From Clostridiales bacterium (lineage in GTDB: Bacteria > Bacillota > Clostridia > TANB77 > CAG-508): a stretch of DNA of 26,233 bases. The notes under the pieces are model-generated. The model did not search any database, was not told the origin of the DNA, and saw nothing but the letters and a program-made list of their open reading frames with translations. The stretch covers positions 1-26,233 of the forward strand of contig SFKP01000008.1 of the NCBI GenBank assembly GCA_004553715.1. Reading direction: 5' to 3'. Each line of letters starts with the position of its first letter. Position 1 is the first letter of the stretch. Position numbers and translations under genes: made by a program. Below are positions 7,601 through 14,784 of this stretch, one piece after another.

Positions 7601-9661
7601 ATGAGTAATCAAATATTATACTATATAATTGGAGTAACAGCTGTATTATTTATAGTTATATTGATTGGATATTTCCTATTAAAAAAACAATTAAATAAAG
7701 GCGAAATGAAACGTATAAGAGAATTACGAGAAGGTACCAAAGAAAAAACCTTTACATCAGAAATATTGTACCAAAAGCTATATATGTATTACAAAAAAAT
7801 ACCGCTAATAAAGGGATACTTATTAAGAATACGTAGAAAACTTGAAATTATAAATATTGAGGATGAATATAAAACAAGATTGCAAGCTTCAAAGGTTATC
7901 ACCAGAGCACTATTGATAATAATACCTACAACATTAGTAGTAATTTTAATTACTAGAAATAATGCAATTTTATTATCATTCTTATTGTTATTCGAATTTT
8001 TCTTAGCAGATACAATAATGAATGGTATGGTAGATAAATTAGATACAAAGTTATTAAAACAACAAGTCGAATTCTTTGCACAGATAAGACATGCCTACCA
8101 TGAGTACAATATGGTAGAAGAAGCAATTTATGAAGTTTCACAAAATGATGAGCTAGAAGTAGCAAGGCAAGGCGCAAAAATTCATGAAATTTTAATTTCA
8201 GATGACCCAGAAACAGAATTAGAAAAATATTATGATATTGCACCTAACAGCTACTTAAAAGAATTTGCAGGAATTTCTTATTTAACGAAAGAATTTGGAG
8301 ATAGAACTATAGATGGGGCATCTTTGTATTTAAGAAATTTAAATAATATAACAGAAGAAATGCAATTAGAGATTTTAAAAAGAGATAAGCTTGAATATGT
8401 ATTTCAAAGTTTACCAATTATATCAATTATTGCAGTACTGTTAATAGAACCATTAAAGAATTGGGCAGTAGAAAATTTTAGCTTTACATCACAATTTTAT
8501 AATGGAAAAGGTGGACTTATTGTAGAAATTTTATTGGTCTTTTTGACATTTATTTCTTATTTGTTAATTAGAAAAGTAAAAGATTCTGGTAGTATAAAAG
8601 ATGAATATAAAGATCCAAACAAGACTTGGCAAATGAAATTATATAAAAATCCAATAATAAATAAAATTGTTAATTTATTTATGCCAAAGAAAAACACGAA
8701 AGAATATAGAAAAAATGTAAAACTATTAAAGGAAGCAGCTGCGAAGCAAAAAATGGAGGCAATGTATGTAAATAAGATTGCAATTTGCATAGCAACATTT
8801 ATATTTTCAATAGTTATGTTTATATTAATACATACCTATACAATTAAATATATATATGAAGAGCCAACAAGTGATTATAATCTTATGTCAGATACAAATT
8901 ACGAAAAAGGTATGGAAATTACAGAGCATGATAATGAAATTTTAGATAAACTAAAAGGAAATCCAAAGATAACAAAAGAAAAAATTAAAGAACAATTATT
9001 AAAAACAAAATACTATATGGAATTATCAGATAAGGAAATAAATCTTGCAACAGATAGAATATACGAAAAATTACAAATAGTAAACAAAGAAACATTTAAA
9101 TGGTTTGAGCTTTTATTGGCATTTATCTTTGGGTGGATAGGATATATGGTTCCTCATATAATGCTCAAGATACAAATAATCTTAAGAAAACTAGAAATGG
9201 AAAACGAAGTAATGCAATTTCAGACAATAATACTAATGCTTATGAAAATAGAAAGAGTAAATGTAGAAATGATATTAGAATGGCTTGAAAGATATTCTAA
9301 TATATTTAAAGAACCAATATCAAAATGCGTAAATAATTACGAATCAGGTGCATGGGAAGCATTAGAAGAATTAAAAAATGAAATAGCGTTTCCACAACTA
9401 ATACAAATAGTTGAAAGCCTTCAAGCTGCGGTAGAGCAAATCCCAATTTCAGAAGCTTTTGATGAATTAGATAATGAAAGAGAATATTACAAAGCAAAAA
9501 GAGCAGAAGCAAATGAAAGATTAATAAGTAAAAAAGCATTAATAGGTAAAATAATAGGTTTTGCACCAATGATTGGAGTATTTGTTGGATATTTAATTTT
9601 ACCTCTATTAGTAATAGGATTATCAAGTATTCAAGATACTTTTGCAACAATGTCAGTATAA
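7601..9661 (+). CDS. Fused TadB-TadC-like (T2SSF) inner-membrane platform protein
   Basis: 686 residues with an internal two-part layout. The N-terminal half has a helix at about 6-27, a double hydrophobic stretch at about 103-140, a cytoplasmic helical domain containing QVEFFAQIRHAYHEYNMVEE (about 150-170), and helices at about 270-288 and 304-326. The second half repeats this: helix at about 391-411, helix at about 500-525, a cytoplasmic domain with QTIILMLMKIERVNVEMILE, and a final helix at about 650-680. The Leu/Glu-rich helix followed by a GxxxEAI-type turn is typical of T2SSF domains. In classical Tad loci TadB and TadC are separate genes, so this looks like their fusion. The protein would form the platform the motor ATPase turns against. 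The ribosome site is GAGGTGAG, about 13 bp upstream. Confidence 0.75.
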   Translation: MSNQILYYIIGVTAVLFIVILIGYFLLKKQLNKGEMKRIRELREGTKEKTFTSEILYQKLYMYYKKIPLIKGYLLRIRRKLEIINIEDEYKTRLQASKVITRALLIIIPTTLVVILITRNNAILLSFLLLFEFFLADTIMNGMVDKLDTKLLKQQVEFFAQIRHAYHEYNMVEEAIYEVSQNDELEVARQGAKIHEILISDDPETELEKYYDIAPNSYLKEFAGISYLTKEFGDRTIDGASLYLRNLNNITEEMQLEILKRDKLEYVFQSLPIISIIAVLLIEPLKNWAVENFSFTSQFYNGKGGLIVEILLVFLTFISYLLIRKVKDSGSIKDEYKDPNKTWQMKLYKNPIINKIVNLFMPKKNTKEYRKNVKLLKEAAAKQKMEAMYVNKIAICIATFIFSIVMFILIHTYTIKYIYEEPTSDYNLMSDTNYEKGMEITEHDNEILDKLKGNPKITKEKIKEQLLKTKYYMELSDKEINLATDRIYEKLQIVNKETFKWFELLLAFIFGWIGYMVPHIMLKIQIILRKLEMENEVMQFQTIILMLMKIERVNVEMILEWLERYSNIFKEPISKCVNNYESGAWEALEELKNEIAFPQLIQIVESLQAAVEQIPISEAFDELDNEREYYKAKRAEANERLISKKALIGKIIGFAPMIGVFVGYLILPLLVIGLSSIQDTFATMSV

Positions 9662-9685
9662 TTTTATTTTCAAAGGAGAAATTTA

Positions 9686-10075
9686 ATGGAAAATGCATCA
9701 AAAGCTTTAAAAATAGCAGGAAGTGTGCTGATATCCCTTATGATAATTTCATTATTTATATGGGTATATAATTATTTAACAGTTATTCAAAAATCTGAGG
9801 AAGAAGAAAAAAACAGAAAACAATTACAAGCTTTTAATCAAGGCTATGAAGCATATAATAAAAAATTAATGTATGGTGGAGATGTACTTTCCATTATCCA
9901 CAAAATGGAAGATAACAATTTTAAATACTTAAATCAGAGTGATTATCAAATGACTTATGAATTAGATGGATTTGATATAGATACCATTGAAAAAACTTCT
10001 ATTTATAAATGTACTGGTATAACTTATAGTACCAAAACAGGAAGGGTAAAAAGTATGAGTTTTGCTAAATATTAG
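9686..10075 (+). CDS. Minor pilin-like protein (MENASKAL type)
   Basis: 129 residues. The product opens MENASKALKIAGSVLISLMI, a hydrophobic helix that begins at residue 7 with no leader peptide before it, as if already in the mature pilin form. A 90-residue globular part follows and ends in a beta-rich motif, YKCTGITYSTKTGRVKSMSF, that is shared in outline with the next two genes. AAAGGAGA lies 8 bp before ATG. It directly follows the platform gene in the operon. Role inferred: minor subunit that primes or tips the filament. I know of no named family that I can assign with certainty. Confidence 0.65.
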   Translation: MENASKALKIAGSVLISLMIISLFIWVYNYLTVIQKSEEEEKNRKQLQAFNQGYEAYNKKLMYGGDVLSIIHKMEDNNFKYLNQSDYQMTYELDGFDIDTIEKTSIYKCTGITYSTKTGRVKSMSFAKY

Positions 10076-10092
10076 TAAAGAAAGGAAAAAAC

Positions 10093-10530
10093 ATGGAAAA
10101 TTCAACAAAAGCATTAATTATGGCAGGAGGAGTACTTATAGCACTGCTTATAATATCTGCAGGAGTTATATTATATAGAAATTTTGCTGAAAATGCAGAA
10201 ATATATGAAAAACAACCAGAAACAGTAAATTTAGAACAAATTAATGTTAATTTTGAAAAATATGTTGGACAAACAAATTTAACTATTCATGATGTAGTCA
10301 CAGTATATAATTATATAAAAGAGAATAAAGATAAAATACCATATACTATAACTGAAATAATAAATATTAGTGGTGTTGGAGAATTTAGCTTTACAAATCT
10401 TACCCAAGGAGAGACAATAGAACAAATAAAAAAATATAATCCATCAGAATATAGATTTGAATGTAATGAAGTAAAATATAATGAAAAAGGACAAGTAGTG
10501 AGTATAAAATTCAAAGGCGTAAAAAAATAA
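10093..10530 (+). CDS. Minor pilin-like protein (MENSTKAL type)
   Basis: 145 residues beginning MENSTKALIMAGGVLIALLI, nearly the same N-terminal helix as its neighbours. A globular domain follows, with YVGQTNLTIHDVVTVYNYIK near the middle and the C-terminal motif FECNEVKYNEKGQVVSIKFK. The single Cys occupies the same place in the motif as in the flanking genes, suggesting recent paralogues. The ribosome site is AAAGGAAA. There is a 17-bp gap to the previous gene. Role as a minor pilus subunit is inferred from position and helix. Confidence 0.65.
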   Translation: MENSTKALIMAGGVLIALLIISAGVILYRNFAENAEIYEKQPETVNLEQINVNFEKYVGQTNLTIHDVVTVYNYIKENKDKIPYTITEIINISGVGEFSFTNLTQGETIEQIKKYNPSEYRFECNEVKYNEKGQVVSIKFKGVKK

Positions 10531-10553
10531 ATAATCCCAAAGGAGGAATTTAC

Positions 10554-10991
10554 TTGAAAAAGGCTACATGGATGATATTAATATTACTTTTTATAATGAC
10601 AGTATCAACAGTACTTTTTGCTAAAAACTTAGAAGCAGATAAAAATGCAATAAAAAAAGAAAATCTAGAGTATGAAAGATATTTAGGTCAAAACATTTAT
10701 GGAGCAGAGCTTGCTACAATAATTAATAAAGCAATAGATGAAAACGAAAAAAATAAAGTACGAAAAAACGAAAAAAATTATTATATAGAAAATGAGGAAA
10801 ATAGTATAAAAATATATATAAATATGAAAACAGTGAAAAAAACCTATTTAATGGAGGAAATCTATAATAATAACATAACAGAATTTGTAAAATATTTTAA
10901 TTTAGCAAATTTTAACTGCCAAACTATTGAATATCATAAAAAAAATGGTAAAATAAGAAGTATAATATTTGAGGAAATATTAGAAGAATAA
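10554..10991 (+). CDS. Pilin-associated membrane-anchored protein
   Basis: 145 residues from TTG 10554, preceded by AAAGGAGG (10539-10546), which fixes this start. The N-terminus KKATWMILILLFIMTVSTVL is hydrophobic but basic and lacks the MEN motif. The middle is rich in Lys and Asn. LEYERYLGQNIYGAELATII parallels the YVGQTNLTIHDVVT segment of the previous gene, and the C-terminus FNCQTIEYHKKNGKIRSIIF matches the shared Cys-containing motif. It therefore appears to be a third paralogue whose N-terminal helix has changed toward a plain membrane anchor. Confidence 0.6.
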   Translation: MKKATWMILILLFIMTVSTVLFAKNLEADKNAIKKENLEYERYLGQNIYGAELATIINKAIDENEKNKVRKNEKNYYIENEENSIKIYINMKTVKKTYLMEEIYNNNITEFVKYFNLANFNCQTIEYHKKNGKIRSIIFEEILEE

Positions 10992-11002
10992 TGTTATTGA
11001 CT

Positions 11003-11027
11003 TTTAGAATTTTTTTAAAATTCTAAA
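11003..11027. repeat. Perfect 11-bp inverted repeat before the small pilin gene
   Basis: TTTAGAATTTT (11003-11013) and AAAATTCTAAA (11017-11027) with a 3-base loop, lying 11 bp after the upstream stop. It has only two G-C pairs per arm and no proper T-run, so it is a weak terminator at best. It could be an operator or an RNA processing site. TTGACT (10997-11002) lies beside it but no good -10 sits at 16-18 bp. Confidence 0.5.
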
Positions 11028-11064
11028 TATTATAAAATATATGTAATAATGGGGGTGAAAATAT

Positions 11065-11247
11065 ATGGAGAACGCAACAAAGGCATTAATAATCGCAGGA
11101 GCAGTATTAGTATCAATTTTATTAATAAGCATTGGTATTGCATTAATTAATTCAAACAAAGACGTAACAAACTCAGCAAGCAAATTATCAAACGGAATGG
11201 CAACATCTGCAAATACAGCAGTAAACAAAATATTAAACGGTATCTAG
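11065..11247 (+). CDS. Putative major pilin-like subunit (60 residues)
   Basis: Only 60 residues: MENATKALIIAGAVLVSILL, the rest of the hydrophobic helix to about residue 28, then a short Asn/Ser/Ala-rich tail (NSASKLSNGMATSANTAVNK). The size and build match Flp-type major pilins, which are little more than one long helix. Unlike Flp prepilins there is no leader and no Gly before the hydrophobic stretch; the acidic residue is at position 2. GGGGGTGA (11051-11058) gives a strong ribosome site 6 bp away. The gene is set off from its neighbours by an inverted repeat upstream and long hairpins downstream, which fits separate or higher expression. The major role is inferred from size and isolation. 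Confidence 0.7.
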   Translation: MENATKALIIAGAVLVSILLISIGIALINSNKDVTNSASKLSNGMATSANTAVNKILNGI

Positions 11248-11271
11248 TGATATCTTTGAATATTAACAAAA

Positions 11272-11342
11272 ATGGATAAGCTTAAAAAAAGTTTATCCAT
11301 AACCTAAGGTATATGTGGTATATGTCTTAGGTTATGGATAAA
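11272..11342 (+). promoter_or_regulatory. Three-segment alternative RNA hairpin between two pilin genes
   Basis: Segment A (11272-11283) can pair with 11289-11300 over 12 bp including one G-U, with a 5-base loop. Segment B, TTTATCCATAACCTAAG (11292-11308), can instead pair perfectly over 17 bp with segment C, CTTAGGTTATGGATAAA (11326-11342). The two structures exclude each other. Segment C ends three bases before the AAGGAGG of the next gene (11345-11351). There is no T-run after either hairpin, so plain termination is unlikely. A transcript-processing, stability or translation switch is more likely. Confidence 0.6.
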
Positions 11343-11358
11343 TTAAGGAGGTAGTATT

Positions 11359-11787
11359 ATGGAAAATGCAACAAAGGCTCTATTAATGGCAGGAGCAATA
11401 TTAATTGCAATATTATTAATTGGTGTAGGGATAATAATATTTAGATCAACAAATGGAATAGAAGATAATGTAGATAAGACTTCATCTGCAATGGCAGCAA
11501 GTACTTTTAATGCACAGTTTTTGAACTATACAGGGAATAATGTTCCAGCAGTAAGGGTCAAATCATTATTATCTGCAGTTATTGCAAGTAATGCACAAAA
11601 TACTGAAGGAGCAATGAGTGCAAAAGATAGAAAAATAACAATAAATTTTAAAGGAACAGATAACATGTTGCCAGAAAATGTAATGTCACAAATAAATGAC
11701 CCATATTATAATGTACAAGTAGGAGAATATAAACAAGGCTATATTTCAAAAATAACAATTACAGTGCCAACTGTACCAAGCACATAA
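11359..11787 (+). CDS. Pilin-like protein (MENATKAL type) with globular domain
   Basis: 142 residues starting MENATKALLMAGAILIAILL, almost identical over the first 20 residues to the 60-residue subunit. A linker similar to the small pilin's tail follows (DNVDKTSSAMAASTFNAQF), then a beta-rich domain ending EYKQGYISKITITV. It lacks the Cys of the earlier minor pilins. AAGGAGG lies 7 bp before ATG, directly after the alternative hairpin. It may be a second filament subunit or an adhesive variant of the major subunit; this is inference. Confidence 0.65.
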   Translation: MENATKALLMAGAILIAILLIGVGIIIFRSTNGIEDNVDKTSSAMAASTFNAQFLNYTGNNVPAVRVKSLLSAVIASNAQNTEGAMSAKDRKITINFKGTDNMLPENVMSQINDPYYNVQVGEYKQGYISKITITVPTVPST

Positions 11788-11823
11788 ATATATTTAATTA
11801 GAATATAAAAGGAGAGATACTAT

Positions 11824-12312
11824 ATGCAAGATGCGGTAGATGCTTTAAAAATTGCATTTGCGGTTTTAATATTTATAATAGCATTGACAATAGCTTTTTC
11901 TTCAATAAGTCAAGCAAAGCAAGCATCGGATTCTATTTTATACACAATAGACAAAACTAACTTTTATGAACAATTAAATGCGAGTAGCTTAGAAGATACA
12001 AATGGTGGAAGAAAAGTAAAAATAGATACTATAATATCTAATATATATAAGGTGCCAAAAGAATCTTTGGCAGTAAAAGTTATAGCAGGTACAGATACAT
12101 TTATATTTGATTTAAGTACTATGAATAAAGCAGACCTATATAGAGAGATACAAAGATTTAAGAATGCATATATGAATACTAATTTAGAATTTATTGAAAA
12201 TTTTTCAGAAATAACATATACTGGTAAATATATAACTGCAGAAGATGGCTCAGTGATAACAGAAACGCCAGGATTAACAAAAATATACATAACATATACT
12301 AAAAAAAGTTAG
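11824..12312 (+). CDS. Pilin-like protein (MQDAVDAL type)
   Basis: 162 residues. The N-terminus MQDAVDALKIAFAVLIFIIA keeps the same register (acidic residue at 2-3, helix from residue 7) but has diverged. FSSISQAKQASDSILYTIDK is a helical stem like that of TadE-type minor pilins, and a beta-rich C-terminal domain ends LTKIYITYTKKS. The ribosome site is AAAGGAGAG. It lies 10 bp before the next gene. Inferred to be a minor pilin or TadE/F-like component. Confidence 0.6.
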   Translation: MQDAVDALKIAFAVLIFIIALTIAFSSISQAKQASDSILYTIDKTNFYEQLNASSLEDTNGGRKVKIDTIISNIYKVPKESLAVKVIAGTDTFIFDLSTMNKADLYREIQRFKNAYMNTNLEFIENFSEITYTGKYITAEDGSVITETPGLTKIYITYTKKS

Positions 12313-12321
12313 GAGGAAAAG

Positions 12322-12873
12322 ATGTCAGATACATTAATGACTATAATTGCAATTTTTGCTGCGGTAATTATAATGTTCATATTTCCATTAATGTGGACAG
12401 CCAATTCCCAAGAAGAAATTTCTCAAACAACAGTACAAACTTTGGTTTCAAACTTTGTAAACACAATTGCATCAAAGGGAAAATTAACAAGGACAGATTA
12501 TGAAGATTTTTATCAAAAACTACATGCAACTGGAAACACTTTTGATATAGAAATAGAAATACAAGTTTTAGATGATAATCCAGGCAAAAAAACTACAATA
12601 AGTAGTCCAAATTTAATTGGAGAAAATATTTATTATTCAATTTTTACATCTACTTTGTTATATTCAGAAGATGGAATTTATGGATCAAAAGGTGAAGAAG
12701 AATATTTACTAAAAAAAGGAGACTATGTTATAGTTAATGTAAAAAATACAAATATAACACTTGCATCCCAACTTAAAAATTTCTTATATAAAATAATAGG
12801 AAATAACACTCATACAATTGCTGCTAGTGCAACAGCATTAATTATAAATAATGGAACAAGAGGTTCGATTTAA
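12322..12873 (+). CDS. TadE/F-like minor pilin or membrane-anchored assembly protein
   Basis: 183 residues. One N-terminal helix (about 4-25) is followed by a stem, SQTTVQTLVSNFVNTIASKG, and the segment LTRTDYEDFYQKLHATGNTF. The C-terminal half is beta-rich and ends in ASATALIINNG. The order helix, stem, then 'LT..DY..F...L...G' resembles the small TadE-like proteins of Firmicute Tad loci. A strong AGGAGG precedes the ATG. The stop codon lies in the loop of the hairpin at 12859-12889. Confidence 0.55.
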   Translation: MSDTLMTIIAIFAAVIIMFIFPLMWTANSQEEISQTTVQTLVSNFVNTIASKGKLTRTDYEDFYQKLHATGNTFDIEIEIQVLDDNPGKKTTISSPNLIGENIYYSIFTSTLLYSEDGIYGSKGEEEYLLKKGDYVIVNVKNTNITLASQLKNFLYKIIGNNTHTIAASATALIINNGTRGSI

Positions 12874-12893
12874 AATAAAACGAACCTTTTATT
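12859..12893 (+). terminator. Candidate intra-operon terminator or attenuator
   Basis: AGGTTCG (12861-12867) pairs with CGAACCT (12881-12887). Two more pairs including one G-U extend the stem outward, and TTTTATT (12887-12893) follows. The stop codon of the preceding gene is in the loop. It would reduce transcription into the 608-residue protein gene. Confidence 0.5.
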
Positions 12894-12909
12894 AAAATAA
12901 GGTGAAGAA

Positions 12910-14736
12910 ATGAAATTACAAAATATTATGATTATATTTTTAATAATTATATTACCAATTACAATGATTACTTCTTATTATGTGGGTTTACAACAAGATA
13001 CAATAAAAACTCAAACAGATTATAATTATAAAATGTTGTTATCTACAAAACAAGCAATAGAAGCTTATGAAGTAAATACTGTGGAATGGAATGCTGAGTA
13101 TTCGAGATATGCGGATTCAAAGAGAAGGGATATATTAGCTTCAATAAATGTATTTACTACGAGTTTTGCAAACAGTTTAAACATTTCAGGAACAACAAAA
13201 GATAGCTTGCAGACATTTATACCAGCAATAATGTACAATTTATATGATGGGTATTATATTTATGCACCAACATATGTTCCAAAGGTACGTACCAATAGTG
13301 ATGGAAATGCTTTAGATATTAATGGAAATTTAATAATAGATAATCCAGACTCAGAAATAGCTTATATTAAAAAAAATGAAGGAAGTCCTGCTTTGGGAGG
13401 TCAGCAGTATACAACTAATATAGATGAAGCAGAAAAAGAATACAAACATATATTAAAATCATATATATCATATTCAGAAAAAACATCAGATTTAATAGCA
13501 AATAAAGAAACTGTTATAAATTATACTTTAGACAATTACATAAAAATTTATACGAAAACAGAAGAAAGAAGTGGCTATTTAATTAATTATTCATCAAATA
13601 TTTTAAAAAATGATGCAAACCCAGAAACATTATCTGAAAATGTGTATGATAGCAAAACTGGTATTTTAAAACAATATGGATACTTATATAGTGCTAATAA
13701 GGAGAAAATATATTACGGGCAAGATGAACTGTCAGATAATGGATATAGATTTTTTAAAGTAGTAAATGATAAAATTGCTTATTTCCCAATAAATTGTGAT
13801 GTAAATGGTTATAATACAGTATATAAAAAAATTACGCTACTCAATACTGATGGGACAACAACTACTGATTTATATCAAATTTTAAATGGAAATAGCAGTA
13901 CTATTGGAAAAGTATATGAGTATCATGAAGCAGATGGAAAATATATAGAAACAAGTACAGATGATTTTTCATGGCTAGATAGCTACAAGGAAAATGTTAC
14001 ATTAGATTATAGTGCTGTTAATTATTACAACGAAGCTGTTGCTTTTTCTAAGTGGGCAGCAACTTTAGGAATAGATTTTTTAAAAGCAGATAACAATAAT
14101 GACCCAGAAGATGAAAATTCATTATTTAATGAACATAAACATGAGATAATGAAAGAAAGTATAATAAATAATTTAAACCTTGCTATTTCAAGTTATAGTG
14201 CACATAGTGATTATCAATATTCATTACCAATTTTTACTTATGATGATTGGAATAAAATATTAAATAATATTTCAATGACAGTATTTGTACAAGGTATACC
14301 AATAGGTTTAAAATATTATAATAATTATGCTACGGCTGTTAGTACAAAAAACAACGAACATGTTAATCCAGAGGAGATATATTATATTTCAGATGTAGAT
14401 GAATATTATCATAAAAAAGACTGTTATGCAATGAATATAAATAATGATAATATAAGTATAAAAGGATATCGAGTAACAGATTTTATAGAAAAAGCTGCAA
14501 ATGATGGTAATTATCGATATTATAAACATGTCGGTCAAGATGGAAGTATATCATCACAAGCTTGTTATTATTGTGCAATAACAAACAACCGAATAACTTA
14601 TTCTGAAAAACTTTCCCAAATATTAAACGGTGAATGTGAAGGCAGTATATCTACTTTGTTACAACAAATAAGAAAATATCAAAGCGAATATAATATTGCA
14701 ATAGCAAGAGAAAGATATGTTCAAAAAAAATATTAG
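12910..14736 (+). CDS. Large surface or tip protein of the pilus operon
   Basis: 608 residues. An N-terminal membrane helix (about 6-26) is followed by a long extracytoplasmic region that begins with a helical stem (KMLLSTKQAIEAYEVNTVEW). The region contains Tyr/Asn-rich beta segments such as YNLYDGYYIYAPTYVPKV. Near the C-terminus, YYHKKDC (H501, C505) and ACYYC (C552, C555) form a likely metal-binding set of the YHxxxC...CxxC type seen on other exported Firmicute proteins. I do not recognise the whole protein as a named family. As the last and largest pilus-operon product, with a pilin-like helix, it may be a tip adhesin or TadG-like component (inference). AAGGTGAAG precedes the ATG. Confidence 0.6.
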   Translation: MKLQNIMIIFLIIILPITMITSYYVGLQQDTIKTQTDYNYKMLLSTKQAIEAYEVNTVEWNAEYSRYADSKRRDILASINVFTTSFANSLNISGTTKDSLQTFIPAIMYNLYDGYYIYAPTYVPKVRTNSDGNALDINGNLIIDNPDSEIAYIKKNEGSPALGGQQYTTNIDEAEKEYKHILKSYISYSEKTSDLIANKETVINYTLDNYIKIYTKTEERSGYLINYSSNILKNDANPETLSENVYDSKTGILKQYGYLYSANKEKIYYGQDELSDNGYRFFKVVNDKIAYFPINCDVNGYNTVYKKITLLNTDGTTTTDLYQILNGNSSTIGKVYEYHEADGKYIETSTDDFSWLDSYKENVTLDYSAVNYYNEAVAFSKWAATLGIDFLKADNNNDPEDENSLFNEHKHEIMKESIINNLNLAISSYSAHSDYQYSLPIFTYDDWNKILNNISMTVFVQGIPIGLKYYNNYATAVSTKNNEHVNPEEIYYISDVDEYYHKKDCYAMNINNDNISIKGYRVTDFIEKAANDGNYRYYKHVGQDGSISSQACYYCAITNNRITYSEKLSQILNGECEGSISTLLQQIRKYQSEYNIAIARERYVQKKY

Positions 14737-14751
14737 TTTTAAAATTAAAAA

Positions 14752-14784
14752 ATGTGGTCATCCTATAAATAAGGAGGACCACAT
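14752..14784 (+). promoter_or_regulatory. Hairpin sequestering the spoIVB ribosome site and start codon
   Basis: ATGTGGTC (14752-14759) pairs with GACCACAT (14777-14784). After an A/G mismatch, TCCT (14761-14764) pairs with AGGA (14772-14775), closing a 7-base loop. The right arm contains the AAGGAGG (14771-14777) and the first two bases of the start codon. Translation should need the structure to open. The upstream stop codon (14734-14736) is 15 bases before the hairpin. Confidence 0.65.

Noticed and set aside
9306..9701. Minus-strand open frame opposite the platform protein
   Set aside because: Leu-rich shadow of Glu/Lys codons on the plus strand; no ribosome site or family features.
10997..11036. 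Promoter TTGACT with TATAAA before the 60-residue pilin gene
   Set aside because: The spacing is 28 bp, and no acceptable -10 lies at 16-18 bp; the region is kept only as an inverted repeat.
14717..14782. N-terminal extension of spoIVB from ATG 14717
   Set aside because: The AAGGAGG at 14771-14777 and the membrane-anchor start point to ATG 14783; the extension overlaps the end of the previous gene and reads as basic non-family sequence.
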